Shown piece by piece: positions 14,450-22,516 of a DNA stretch of 40,077 nucleotides. The stretch covers positions 1-40,077 of the forward strand of contig JAZLJI010000062.1 in NCBI GenBank assembly GCA_045617825.1, written 5' to 3'. Position numbers and translations under genes: made by a program. The notes under the pieces are model-generated. The model was not told where the DNA came from, made no database searches, and worked only from the letters and a program-made list of their open reading frames with translations. The stretch's first letter is position 1. Each line of letters begins with the position of its first letter. The DNA comes from UBA6987 sp045617825 (GTDB lineage Bacteria > Bacillota > Clostridia > Lachnospirales > Lachnospiraceae).

Positions 14450-15751
14450 ATGTCCGAGGAATACTCCCTTCTTGAGGCCCAGTGCCGCCTGTCGTACTAC
14501 CGGCCGGTGATCCCCCTGAACGAGGAGCACCGCGTGGTTTTGGTGCGCCATGCGGAAAGCGGCGAGCTGTTCGTCAGGAAGGAAACGAACGTCTACGACC
14601 GGCGCGTTTACGAGATCCTGAGCCGGAACGCGTTCCCCGGCATCCCCCGCATCGCGGAGCTGATCTTTCTGGAGGACCGGCTGGTCATCATCGAGGAATA
14701 CGTGAACGGCCGGACCCTGCGCAGCCTGCTGGAGGAGGGCCCCGTGACGGAGCCGGCGGCGGCCGGGCTGCTGCTGCGCCTCTGTGAGATCCTGGGACCG
14801 CTGCACCTTCTCGATCCGCCGCTGATCCACCGGGACATCAAGCCGGAAAATATCATGCTGGACCGGGACGGCCGGATGATGCTGCTGGATTTCAACGCGG
14901 CCAAGCTGTACCGCTCCGGGGACGGCCGGGACACGGTGCTGATGGGAACCCCGGACTATGCCGCGCCGGAGCAGTACGGCTTCGGCAGCTCCGGCCCGGA
15001 AACGGATATTTACGCGATGGGCGTGGTGCTCAGTGAGATGCTGACCGGCTCGCTTCCCCGGGAGGCGCGTCCCTCCGGCAAGCTGGCCGCCATCGCCGAA
15101 AAATGCACCCGGCTGGATCCGCGGGACCGCTTCGCGTCGCTGGAGGAGCTGAAGACCGCCCTGCGGAAGGCCGTCGCTTCGACGTCTGCTCCGTCACCCG
15201 CTCCCGCCGTCTCGGGGATCGAAACGGCTGCTCTCGCCGCCGGGATCGCCGCGGGGATCACAGCGGCCGAAGTCGGGACCGCTTCCGTGCGGATCGAAAC
15301 TGACGATACCGCTGCGGGGACCGGCGCCGCCGGGCAGCCGCGAAAGCCTGCGAAGAGGGCCGTTTCCCGGGAGGAGGTGCCGCCTGAGGACGGGGGAAGC
15401 CCCCGGCAGCCTGCCCCTCAGGGCTGGCGCTCCTTCCTGCCTCCCGGTTTCCGCCGCGGCAAATTCTGGCACATCCTGCCGGCGGTGCTGTTTTATCCGC
15501 TGCTGATCTACCTCGCCTGTACCGACAACACGGCCTTGACGCCCGTCTGCAACCTCGTGATGATGCCGATCCGGGTGGTCCTCTGGCTGTCCATCGTTTT
15601 GCTGTGGGGCAATTACCGGAACCTGTGGTCGGTCCTGCCCATGCCGCGCAAAAAGCTCCCGCGGTTTTTCTGCCTGCTGCTGTGGACGCTGGTCCCGCTG
15701 ATCGCGGAAATTCTGCTGGCGATGATCCTGTTCATACTGGGCACGATGTGA
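14450..15751 (+). CDS. Membrane-anchored Hanks-type Ser/Thr protein kinase
   Basis: 433 residues. The kinase domain (about 15-265) has Lys44 in FVRK, Glu55 in VYEIL as a possible helix-C partner, the catalytic loop HRDIKPEN (127-134), a metal loop DFN (147-149, instead of DFG) and an activation segment GTPDYAAPEQ (166-175). A recognisable Gly-rich loop is missing before Lys44 (PLNEEHRVVLV). An Ala/Pro-rich linker follows, then two to three membrane segments between about residues 345 and 432, with no extracellular PASTA domains. It should therefore be a membrane-bound cytoplasmic kinase. It is co-transcribed with the HTH-like gene upstream and ends before the hairpin at 15774. Confidence 0.88.
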   Translation: MSEEYSLLEAQCRLSYYRPVIPLNEEHRVVLVRHAESGELFVRKETNVYDRRVYEILSRNAFPGIPRIAELIFLEDRLVIIEEYVNGRTLRSLLEEGPVTEPAAAGLLLRLCEILGPLHLLDPPLIHRDIKPENIMLDRDGRMMLLDFNAAKLYRSGDGRDTVLMGTPDYAAPEQYGFGSSGPETDIYAMGVVLSEMLTGSLPREARPSGKLAAIAEKCTRLDPRDRFASLEELKTALRKAVASTSAPSPAPAVSGIETAALAAGIAAGITAAEVGTASVRIETDDTAAGTGAAGQPRKPAKRAVSREEVPPEDGGSPRQPAPQGWRSFLPPGFRRGKFWHILPAVLFYPLLIYLACTDNTALTPVCNLVMMPIRVVLWLSIVLLWGNYRNLWSVLPMPRKKLPRFFCLLLWTLVPLIAEILLAMILFILGTM

Positions 15752-15773
15752 ATCGCAAAAAGAAAATGATGTT

Positions 15774-15799
15774 TTCCCACCCAACGGGTGGGAATTTTT
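15774..15799 (+). terminator. Intrinsic terminator after the kinase gene
   Basis: A perfect 9-bp stem, TTCCCACCC with its complement, has an AAC loop and five T residues. It separates the kinase transcript from the gene at 15870. Confidence 0.88.
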
Positions 15800-15869
15800 A
15801 TTTGCCGGAAATGCTATGTTTTTGACAGAACCCGGGAAGACCCGCGGTGAGAAAGAAAGGATATGGATC

Positions 15870-16976
15870 ATGGGAAAGATGAAACTGTGTAAAAGCTGCG
15901 GTAAGGAGATCGCGGCAAATGCTAAGACCTGCCCCTTCTGCGGCGGGAAAAACAAGAAGCCCATTTATAAGCGGTTCTGGTTCTGGCTGCTTATCGTGAT
16001 CATCGCAATCATTGCCCTTGCGGCAGGCGGCGGCAGCGACGAGCCTTCCGGCAAGATCGGAGAGGTGTCCGAAGAAAATACCGAGGGCAGCAGTAAGACT
16101 GCAGAGACTAAGGAAACAGGGACTAAGGAAGCTCCCACGAAAGAGGAAAGCACCGTGCCTGCGAAAGCAATCTATAACGTAGGGGATATCCTTGCGGAAA
16201 GCGGCACGCAGATCGTATATGCCGCCGCAGGCGTCTACCATTCGGACAATCAGTTCATGCAGCCCGCGGAAGGCAAACAGTATCTCTTTTTCAGGCTGGC
16301 ATTTATCAACGGGGACGATGCCAAGGAGATCAACGTGTCGTATTTTGATTTTGACTGCTATGCTGACGGGTACACCTGTGAGCAGAAATACATCACGGAG
16401 CAGGAGCTTTCCGCCAACCTGACGGCGGGACGTCAGACCGAAGGATGTGTATACTTTGAGGTGCCGAAGGACGCCAAAGAGGTGCAGCTGGAGTATGAGG
16501 TCAACATGTTCAGCAATAAGAAGATCCTGTTCCTGTACGAGGAAAAGGACAGCGGATTTAAGCTGGAGAAGAAAACCACACCGACGGCAGGAGCGCTGAA
16601 GCCCGGCGAAAGCGTCAAGGGAACAGAACTGACGGTAACGTATCTGTCCTGCTTTGAATCCCATTCCGATAATATGTTTATTACTCCGGCAGAAGGAAAT
16701 CGGTTCGTGACCTGCGAATTCGAGTTTGAAAACACCTCTTCATCCGACAAATCCGTTACGACGTTGAATTTCGACTGCTATGCGGACGGCTCAGCCTGTG
16801 ATTTCAGATCCTTCAGAGATGATGATCTGAGCGCGACCCTGTCTTCCCGCAGAAAAGCCAAGGGCACCGTTACCTTTGAAGTGCCGGCGGATGCTGCTGT
16901 GGTGGAGATCGAGTACCGCTCGAACCTTTTCAGCGCCAAACGCGTAATATTCGACGCGTCTGACCTCAGCAAATAA
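15870..16976 (+). CDS. Zinc-ribbon membrane protein with two DUF4352-like domains
   Basis: 368 residues. The N-terminal zinc ribbon CKSCGKEI...CPFCGGK (7-28) is cytoplasmic, followed by one membrane segment (about 37-53), a Glu/Thr/Lys-rich stalk (about 60-100) and two homologous extracellular beta-sandwich domains (about 105-225 and 240-365). Both copies contain an FDCYADG motif and end in an FEVP...EIEY/QLEY segment, so they are an internal duplication. DUF4352 domains are common in clostridial surface proteins and lipoproteins; no enzyme activity is known. The ATG at 15870 follows AAAGGA; the in-frame ATG at 15816 has no ribosome site and lies close to the terminator. Confidence 0.82.
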   Translation: MGKMKLCKSCGKEIAANAKTCPFCGGKNKKPIYKRFWFWLLIVIIAIIALAAGGGSDEPSGKIGEVSEENTEGSSKTAETKETGTKEAPTKEESTVPAKAIYNVGDILAESGTQIVYAAAGVYHSDNQFMQPAEGKQYLFFRLAFINGDDAKEINVSYFDFDCYADGYTCEQKYITEQELSANLTAGRQTEGCVYFEVPKDAKEVQLEYEVNMFSNKKILFLYEEKDSGFKLEKKTTPTAGALKPGESVKGTELTVTYLSCFESHSDNMFITPAEGNRFVTCEFEFENTSSSDKSVTTLNFDCYADGSACDFRSFRDDDLSATLSSRRKAKGTVTFEVPADAAVVEIEYRSNLFSAKRVIFDASDLSK

Positions 16977-16995
16977 GTCTATGTGATGTACGAAA

Positions 16996-17031
16996 AACTG
17001 CCGCCCGGGGAGTTCTCCCCCGGCGGCAGTT
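16996..17031 (-). terminator. Intrinsic terminator of the eda-kdgK-lipoprotein operon
   Basis: A strong GC stem with arms CTGCCGCC and GGCGGCAG, extended inwards by GGGGA/TCCCC, is followed on the minus strand by five T residues. On the plus strand it would also weakly stop the 15870 transcript. Confidence 0.8.
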
Positions 17032-17047
17032 CGCTGTTACAGAGCGG

Positions 17048-19681
17048 TCAATGCTCGATAACGACCTCGCCCTTGCCGACGGTGGTCAGCTTGGAGCCGT
17101 TGAGGTAGGCCAGCTCCCCGCAGGTGAGCTTTGCCGACAGCTCGACGTTTGCCGTGGCATTGGTGCTGTTGATGGACCAGCCCACGGTGACCTTGACGCC
17201 CGGCGCATAGATCTCGGTGGTCTGCTTGTCCACGACCGAGCCGTCCGTGCCGCGGAAGTACAGGCCGCGGGTGTTTTTGCTGTTCTTGAGGGTCAGCTTT
17301 TCACCCGAGAAGGTGCGGACGCCGAAATAGCAGCCGTTGATATCCACGGTCAGCCCCTTCCCCTTGACGTTCAGGGTGGAGTTGGTGACCAGGCCGTTGT
17401 GCATGACCAGGGTGAAGCCCTCCGGCGCGTTGCTAAAGAAGCTGTTGAAGTTCTTGGCGCCGACGCCGGAATCTGCCGTGTAGGAGGCGGTCATCGTCAG
17501 ACAGTCATAGCTGTTGGAGATGTCCTCGAAGGCGCAGACGGCGACGACGGCATTGCCCAGGTAGGATCTCAGGGAGTCGGCCAGCAGCGTATCGTTGGTG
17601 ATACTGGCCGTGACGCGGCCGGCGTCGCCGTCGATCACACCGCCCTCCATCTGCAGCTTGCCTACGGTGATATTGCTGTTCCCCAGATGCAGCGCGCCGC
17701 CCTTATCCAGAACGAGCTTGGTGTAGCTGCTCTTCAGATCGCCGGTCACGGTGATATCGCCCTTGACGATGACGGTATCCTCCTTCGCTTCCAGGGCGGC
17801 CTTCAGCTCGGCCTCGGTGGTGACCTCGGTGCCGCTCACGAAGACGGGCATCTGGATGTCATCCCGGGCAGCGTCGGCGATGCAGAGGGTGGGCCGCAGC
17901 ACGATCAGGATGTTGCGGACCAGCAGCCGGGAAATAGAGGAATTGAAGGTCACGATCTGAGGACCGGCCGCGGAGTAGGACAGGACGGAGCTGTTTCCCA
18001 GGTAAATGAAGAACTCGATATCGTCCTCGTGCTCGGCGTTGATCTTGCTGGCAATGCCCTGCGTTGTGAGGAAAATATCGCCGGGCTCATAGTAATTCTC
18101 GCGGATATCCACGACGCGGTTCAGGATATCCGGACCGGTGGTGACGTAGAAGCCGGCAAAATGCCGCTTCAGGATCATTTTCCGCAGGTATTCATCCGCC
18201 GGATCGATGCTTTCCTTCGCGGCCAGCATCTGGATCCGGTCATCCTTGGAGTAGACCTTCTTAGTCTCGGTGAGCTTCTTCAGCAGCTCCTGGAAGGTCT
18301 TCGGCAGCTTCAGCTCCACGCCGAGCAGCTCACTGTAGAAGCGGTTGAGGAAATCCAGGTCCTGGAAATCCTCGGTCTTCATGGAGGAAGGGATGCCGTT
18401 CTTGGATACCGCCTTCAGGACGTCGTTCTGCAGAGCGGTCAGCTTCTTGCCGCCCACGGCGAGGCTGAAGGTGCGGGTGGGGATATTTGCCGCCATGCCG
18501 GCGCCGAAGACCAGCGTTTCGCCCTGCTTCAGCTGATTGGTGACGGTGTAGGTGAGGGTGACGGTCTGGCCCGCCGGAACGTCCAGCGTCCACTTCATTT
18601 CGCGGCCGTTCACGCTGCTGCCGGGATCCGCCGTCTTCAGCACGGCGCCCTCGGGAACGTATTCCACGAGGCTCAGGCCCTTATAATCCGCGGGGCCGTT
18701 GTTGGTGACGGTCTCGGTGACGACCAGGTCCTGTCCCTCGGTAATGGACTGGAAAATGTTCGCGTCGGCCTTCTTATGCAGGGTCAGGCCCTCGTACTCC
18801 ATGCGGGAAACGGTGGCGGGGGTCAGATGGCAGGCTTGGCATTCCTCCATCAGTCTCGGACGGAGCAGATACCAGCTCGAGTCATTCTTGGAGGTGCGGA
18901 TGCCCCAGTTCGGCGAGCCGGTGGAGCCCAGCAGCGCATCCTCCATGGTCTGCCAGATCGCGGCGCCGTTTGCTTCGGGCTTTTGCTGACCGGTCTTTTC
19001 ATCCAGGTTGCCGCCGCTGTAGGGCCAGCAGTGCAGGCATTCCTTCTTGCCGTCTCCGTCGGTGTCGCCGAGCAGCAGGATAACGTGTCCGGCGCCGTTG
19101 GAGCCGTAGCCGAGGAAGATGTCGCCGGGTTCGGCCAGCTCCTCCAGCTGCTTGATCTTATTTTCGCGTTCATCAGGCTCCTGACGGGTCCACTTCAGCA
19201 CGATGGAGGTGTTCCAGGGCGCCCGGTTGATGTTGGTGCCGTAAAGGTTGCGGTCCCCGAGGTAATGGAAGCCCATCGCCTCCAGGTAGACGTCAAAGCA
19301 GAATTCGGAGCACTGGGAATAGTGCCGGGAATCCCATTCCGTATCCTCCGGCGTCTGGCCGGTGGTGCGGTAAAGCGCTCCCGTGAAGTCTGCCTCGGCA
19401 TTCAGGTTGCCGGCCTCGTATTGGACGTCGGGGTTCTTGTTGTAGAAGGCGGTGGCAACGGCCAGGATCGCCTTGCGGAAGGTCTCGTCATCCAGCTCGC
19501 CGACGGTAAGGTCCGTCAGCGTCTTTTCGGCAGGAGCGGCCTCGGTGGATTCCTCCGCGGTCGGCGCCTCCGTGACGGTCTCGGTCTGCTTGGTGCTTTC
19601 CTCGGCGGGGGTATTGCCGCCGCAGGCCGTAAGGCTGAAAAGCATCAGCAGAGCGAGCAGAACAGGCAGTGCTTTTTTCAT
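17048..19681 (-). CDS. Large lipoprotein with NlpC/P60-like and conserved-repeat domains
   Basis: 877 residues. Lipobox LTAC puts the lipidated Cys at 20. After a Thr/Glu stalk comes a cysteine-peptidase-like domain: YSQCSEFCFDVYLEAMG (Cys124 or Cys128) and AEPGDIFL with GAGHVILLLGD (His199), an NlpC/P60-type layout. It is interrupted by a calcium-loop-like DTDGDGKKE. Residues about 305-395 form a DUF11-type beta domain (NNGPADYKGLSL...VPAGQTVTLTYTVTN). A second PGDIFL segment near 545 begins a degenerate copy without the Cys. The C-terminus (about 640-877) is strand-rich and resembles a beta-helix. It probably acts on or binds cell-wall or surface polymers. It starts 33 bp after kdgK and is likely co-transcribed. 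Confidence 0.8.
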   Translation of the reverse strand: MKKALPVLLALLMLFSLTACGGNTPAEESTKQTETVTEAPTAEESTEAAPAEKTLTDLTVGELDDETFRKAILAVATAFYNKNPDVQYEAGNLNAEADFTGALYRTTGQTPEDTEWDSRHYSQCSEFCFDVYLEAMGFHYLGDRNLYGTNINRAPWNTSIVLKWTRQEPDERENKIKQLEELAEPGDIFLGYGSNGAGHVILLLGDTDGDGKKECLHCWPYSGGNLDEKTGQQKPEANGAAIWQTMEDALLGSTGSPNWGIRTSKNDSSWYLLRPRLMEECQACHLTPATVSRMEYEGLTLHKKADANIFQSITEGQDLVVTETVTNNGPADYKGLSLVEYVPEGAVLKTADPGSSVNGREMKWTLDVPAGQTVTLTYTVTNQLKQGETLVFGAGMAANIPTRTFSLAVGGKKLTALQNDVLKAVSKNGIPSSMKTEDFQDLDFLNRFYSELLGVELKLPKTFQELLKKLTETKKVYSKDDRIQMLAAKESIDPADEYLRKMILKRHFAGFYVTTGPDILNRVVDIRENYYEPGDIFLTTQGIASKINAEHEDDIEFFIYLGNSSVLSYSAAGPQIVTFNSSISRLLVRNILIVLRPTLCIADAARDDIQMPVFVSGTEVTTEAELKAALEAKEDTVIVKGDITVTGDLKSSYTKLVLDKGGALHLGNSNITVGKLQMEGGVIDGDAGRVTASITNDTLLADSLRSYLGNAVVAVCAFEDISNSYDCLTMTASYTADSGVGAKNFNSFFSNAPEGFTLVMHNGLVTNSTLNVKGKGLTVDINGCYFGVRTFSGEKLTLKNSKNTRGLYFRGTDGSVVDKQTTEIYAPGVKVTVGWSINSTNATANVELSAKLTCGELAYLNGSKLTTVGKGEVVIEH

Positions 19682-19714
19682 GGTATTTTTCCTTTCTTTA
19701 TATGAGATAGAGGA

Positions 19715-20734
19715 TCAGCGCTGGACGCGGCCGCTGGCGTCGCCGCCGGCCAGCTTTTCCACCTCGCTGACCGTCACACGGTTGAAGTCGCCCTCGATGC
19801 TGTGCTTCAGGGCGGAGGCCGCCACGGCAAATTCCAGCGCCGCCTGGGGATCCTTGCCGGTCAGGCAGCTGTAAATGAGGCCGGCGCCGAAGCTGTCGCC
19901 GCCGCCCACCCGGTCCACGATATGCAGGGCATATTCCCGGGAGGTGTAGCTGCGTTTGCCGTCGTACAGCAGGCCGGACCAGAGATTGTCGCTGGCAGAG
20001 AGGGATTTTCTCAAGGTGAAGGCCACCATTTCGCAGCCGAAGCGCTCGGTGAGCTGACGGGCCACGGATTCATAGCCGGCCACGCTGAGCTTGCCGCCGT
20101 TGATATCGGAGCCCTCCGCGGCGATCCCGAAGACGCTCAGGGCGTCCTCCTCGTTGGCGATCAGCAGGTCCACGTAGGGGCAGAGCCGGCTCATGACCGC
20201 GCAGGCCTTCTCCTTGGACCAGAGCTTGGCCCGGTAGTTCAGGTCGCAGCTGATCCTGATGCCGCGCTTTTTGGCTGCCTTGCAGGCCTCCTCCAGGATC
20301 TCCGGCAGCTTGCCGCCCAGGGCGGGGGTGATGCCGGTGAAATGGAACCAGGAGGCTCCGTCGAAAATGGCGTCCCAGTCATAGTCCCCGGGCTCGGATT
20401 CGGAGACGGAGGAATGGGCTCTGTCGTAAATGCAGAGGCTGGCGCGCTGGGAAGCGCCCTTTTCCAGATAGTAGATGCCCAGACGCTCGCCGCCCCGGGC
20501 GATATGGCGGGTATTTACTCCGAAATAGTTCAGGGCATTTACCGCGGCCTGGCCGATGGCGTGGGTGGGCAGCTTGGTGACGAAGGCGCTGTCCAGACCG
20601 AAGCACGCCAGGGAGACCGCCACGTTCCCCTCGGCACCGCCGAAGGTGGCCTCCATGCGGTCGTTCTGGAAGAAGCGGTAGTAGCCCTCGGGGGCCAGCC
20701 GCAGCATGATCTCGCCGAAGCATACGGTCTTCAT
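19715..20734 (-). CDS. kdgK: 2-keto-3-deoxygluconate kinase, PfkB family
   Basis: 339 residues. PfkB signatures are complete: FGGAEGNVAVSLACFG (31-46) near the substrate site and DRVGGGDSFGAGL (274-286), with catalytic Asp280 and the anion hole. Together with the overlapping KDPG aldolase this defines the lower part of the hexuronate/Entner-Doudoroff route: KDG plus ATP gives KDPG, then pyruvate and glyceraldehyde 3-phosphate. The ATG overlaps the stop of eda in an ATGA arrangement and follows AAGGAGG, so the two are translationally coupled. Some related PfkB enzymes use other ketosugars; the aldolase partner makes KDG the best guess. Confidence 0.9.
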   Translation of the reverse strand: MKTVCFGEIMLRLAPEGYYRFFQNDRMEATFGGAEGNVAVSLACFGLDSAFVTKLPTHAIGQAAVNALNYFGVNTRHIARGGERLGIYYLEKGASQRASLCIYDRAHSSVSESEPGDYDWDAIFDGASWFHFTGITPALGGKLPEILEEACKAAKKRGIRISCDLNYRAKLWSKEKACAVMSRLCPYVDLLIANEEDALSVFGIAAEGSDINGGKLSVAGYESVARQLTERFGCEMVAFTLRKSLSASDNLWSGLLYDGKRSYTSREYALHIVDRVGGGDSFGAGLIYSCLTGKDPQAALEFAVAASALKHSIEGDFNRVTVSEVEKLAGGDASGRVQR

Positions 20735-21369
20735 CCTCTTACCTCCTTTACGATGGCGGCGGCCTTGCGGGTCAGCGCCTCGATCTCGTCGAAACGGCCC
20801 TCCTTCAGCGCCGCGGAGGGCACCATGAAGGTACCGCCGCAGCAAAGAACGGCGGGCAGGGCCAGATAATCCTTCACGTTCTTTTCGTTCACGCCGCCGG
20901 TGGGCATGAAGCGCAGGCTCTTGTAGGGCGCGGAGACGGCCTTGATGTAGGCAGGGCCGCCGGAGACCTCGGCCGGGAAGAGCTTGAGGTTGGTCAGGCC
21001 GTAGGACATGGCCTGCTCCATTTCGGTGGGGGTGAGCACGCCGGGGATCACGGGGATGCCGCGGCTCTGGCAGAATTCCACCAGGCGGGGGTTGAGCCCG
21101 GGCGCGACCATAAAGGCGGCGCCGGCCGCTGCGGCGGCTTCGGCCTGCTCTAAGGTGAGGACGGTGCCGGCGCCCACCAGGAAGTCGGGCATGGCTTCGC
21201 GGATCCGGCGAATGGATTCGGCGGCGGCAGCGGTGCGGAAGGTGATCTCGGCGACGGGAAGTCCGCCGGCGGTTAAGGCGCGGGCCAGCGGCAGGGCCTC
21301 ATCGGGATCGTTCAGACTGACCACGGGGACCAGTCCCAGCTTTTCCAGGGTTTCAAAAAGGGAAGACAT
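20731..21369 (-). CDS. eda: KDPG/KHG aldolase
   Basis: 212 residues, the normal family size. The class I aldolase residues are present: Glu41 in AEITFRT and the Schiff-base Lys129 in LTNLKLFPAE, with GAGTVLTLEQ, FMVAPGLNP and FMPTGGV phosphate-site segments between and after. It cleaves 2-keto-3-deoxy-6-phosphogluconate to pyruvate and glyceraldehyde 3-phosphate, and often also 4-hydroxy-2-oxoglutarate. The second of two adjacent ATGs (21369) has the better 6-nt distance from GGAGG. It is the first gene of the operon and is divergent from the AraC-type gene, which is the obvious candidate regulator. Confidence 0.93.
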   Translation of the reverse strand: MSSLFETLEKLGLVPVVSLNDPDEALPLARALTAGGLPVAEITFRTAAAAESIRRIREAMPDFLVGAGTVLTLEQAEAAAAAGAAFMVAPGLNPRLVEFCQSRGIPVIPGVLTPTEMEQAMSYGLTNLKLFPAEVSGGPAYIKAVSAPYKSLRFMPTGGVNEKNVKDYLALPAVLCCGGTFMVPSAALKEGRFDEIEALTRKAAAIVKEVRG

Positions 21370-21396
21370 CATACTCCTCCAAATTAAAGATGGTTT

Positions 21397-21425
21397 ATTA
21401 TACCATGTAATAACGATACTTTCCA
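21397..21425 (-). promoter_or_regulatory. Candidate promoter of the eda-kdgK operon
   Basis: Minus strand TATAAT (21397-21402) preceded at 17 bp by TGGAAA (21420-21425). The -35 is weak, as expected for an activator-dependent promoter. Confidence 0.5.
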
Positions 21426-21430
21426 TAACC

Positions 21431-21466
21431 AAAATCGGGCAATTTTTGACGGAAATGTCCGATTTT
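21431..21466. promoter_or_regulatory. Inverted repeat in the divergent eda/araC-type intergenic region
   Basis: AAAATCGG (21431-21438) and CCGATTTT (21459-21466) are perfect complements, and the similarity continues inwards imperfectly (CAATTT against ACATTT). It lies directly upstream of the eda -35 and before the promoter of the divergent regulator, a natural binding site for that regulator. Confidence 0.6.
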
Positions 21467-21478
21467 GATACGTATTCC

Positions 21479-21507
21479 TTGCGCGGCGGTGCTTCCGATG
21501 CTATGCT
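21479..21507 (+). promoter_or_regulatory. Promoter of the AraC-type gene
   Basis: TTGCGC (21479-21484), 17-bp spacer, TATGCT (21502-21507). AAAAGGAGG follows shortly before the ATG at 21536. Confidence 0.55.
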
Positions 21508-21535
21508 TGGGGCAGCTTTGAAAAGGAGGTGCCCC

Positions 21536-22458
21536 ATGTCAGGACCCTTGCCCCGGATCTTTTCCGCCAATCTGGAAAATGCCGCCCTTCGGGTGATGTT
21601 CGATACCCAGCTGCCGGCCGCCGCGGAGGCGGGCGGTGTGACGCCCCGGCTGAACAAGCCCCTGCACAGCCACAGCTTCTGTGAGGTATTTGCCGTGGGG
21701 AAGGGAACGGTGACCGTGCTGACGGAGGACGGCGAGCTGAAGCTGGGCGTGGGAGACCTGCTGTTCCTGCCGCCGGGGGTCAGGCACATCCGCCAGTGGA
21801 TGGAGGCGGAGGCCAGCTGCGTGTCCCTGGGCTTCCTCTGGGACAGCGGAAGAAGGCAGAATCTGGAGGGCTGCCCGCTGTACAGGCCCTTCTTCACCGC
21901 GGCCGGCCCGCTGAAGCTGACGGCAGCGCCGGAGCTGGTGCGGGAGGTCTACGCCCTGTACCGGATGCCCCGGCGCCCCAGGGCTCCTGGGAGGGCATCG
22001 CGGTGGTGCTCCGCTTTGCCACGGCCCTGCTGCGGATCGACCGCGGCCGCCTGGAGCTGCTGACCGCCGCCGGAGCGGAGCGCAGAGAGGAGCCGGTGGG
22101 CCGGGACCGGACCGCACAGCTGGAATATATCCTGCTGACCCGCTTCACCGAGCCCCTCAGCATGGAGTCCCTGGCCCGGGAGCTGTGGATCAGCCCCCGG
22201 CATCTGGCACGGCTGATGCAGCGCCGCTACGGCAAGAACCTGCATCAGGTGCTGACGGAATACCGGATGCATCTGGCGGGCGAGCTGCTGAAGACGGAGG
22301 AGCTGACGGTGGAAAGCATCGCCGCCGCGGTGGGCATTTCCCGGAAAAGCACCTTCTACCGAGCCTTCCGGGAACACTACGGCATGACGCCCCAGGCCTT
22401 CCGCAGCTGCCGGGCGGCAGCTCCCGCCGGGGAAGCCGAACGCGCGGAGGAAGCCTGA
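21536..22458 (+). pseudogene. AraC-family regulator split by a frameshift
   Basis: The first frame from 21536 encodes a cupin-like sensor half with HSHSFCEVFAVGKGTVTV and LFLPPGVRHIRQW, running sensibly to about ALYR near 21962. The sense then moves to another frame, GSWEGIAVVLRFATALL, and goes on to a complete AraC double HTH: SMESLARELWISPRHLARLM and ESIAAAVGISRKSTFYRAF, then the family-like REHYGMTPQAFR, ending at 22458. The shift lies between about 21962 and 21995, in a run of CCCC tracts. The direction equals the loss of one base. It may be a true null mutation, an assembly error or, less likely, programmed slippage. Intact, it would encode about 307 residues and regulate the divergent eda-kdgK operon. 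Confidence 0.8.
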
Positions 22459-22487
22459 TTGACCGCGCGCGGAAAGCGTGATATACT
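22459..22487 (+). promoter_or_regulatory. Promoter of the metallo-hydrolase fusion gene
   Basis: TTGACC (22459-22464), 17-bp spacer, TATACT (22482-22487), starting right after the AraC-type stop codon. Confidence 0.75.
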
Positions 22488-22516
22488 GGAAACATCAACC
22501 GAATGGGAGGCCTGTG

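Noticed and set aside
13064..14830. Long minus-strand ORF (588 codons) opposite the SIMPL, HTH-like and kinase genes
   Set aside because: It crosses three well-supported plus-strand genes and encodes a His/Arg/Gln-rich sequence typical of antisense frames in GC-rich DNA.
17051..19705. Very long plus-strand ORF (884 codons) opposite the lipoprotein gene
   Set aside because: It mirrors the codons of the minus-strand gene, has no ribosome site and gives no recognisable domain, while the minus strand has a lipobox and domain motifs.
21962..21995. Programmed ribosomal frameshift in the AraC-type gene
   Set aside because: There is no classical slippery heptamer followed by a stimulating structure; a lost base or assembly error in the C runs is simpler.
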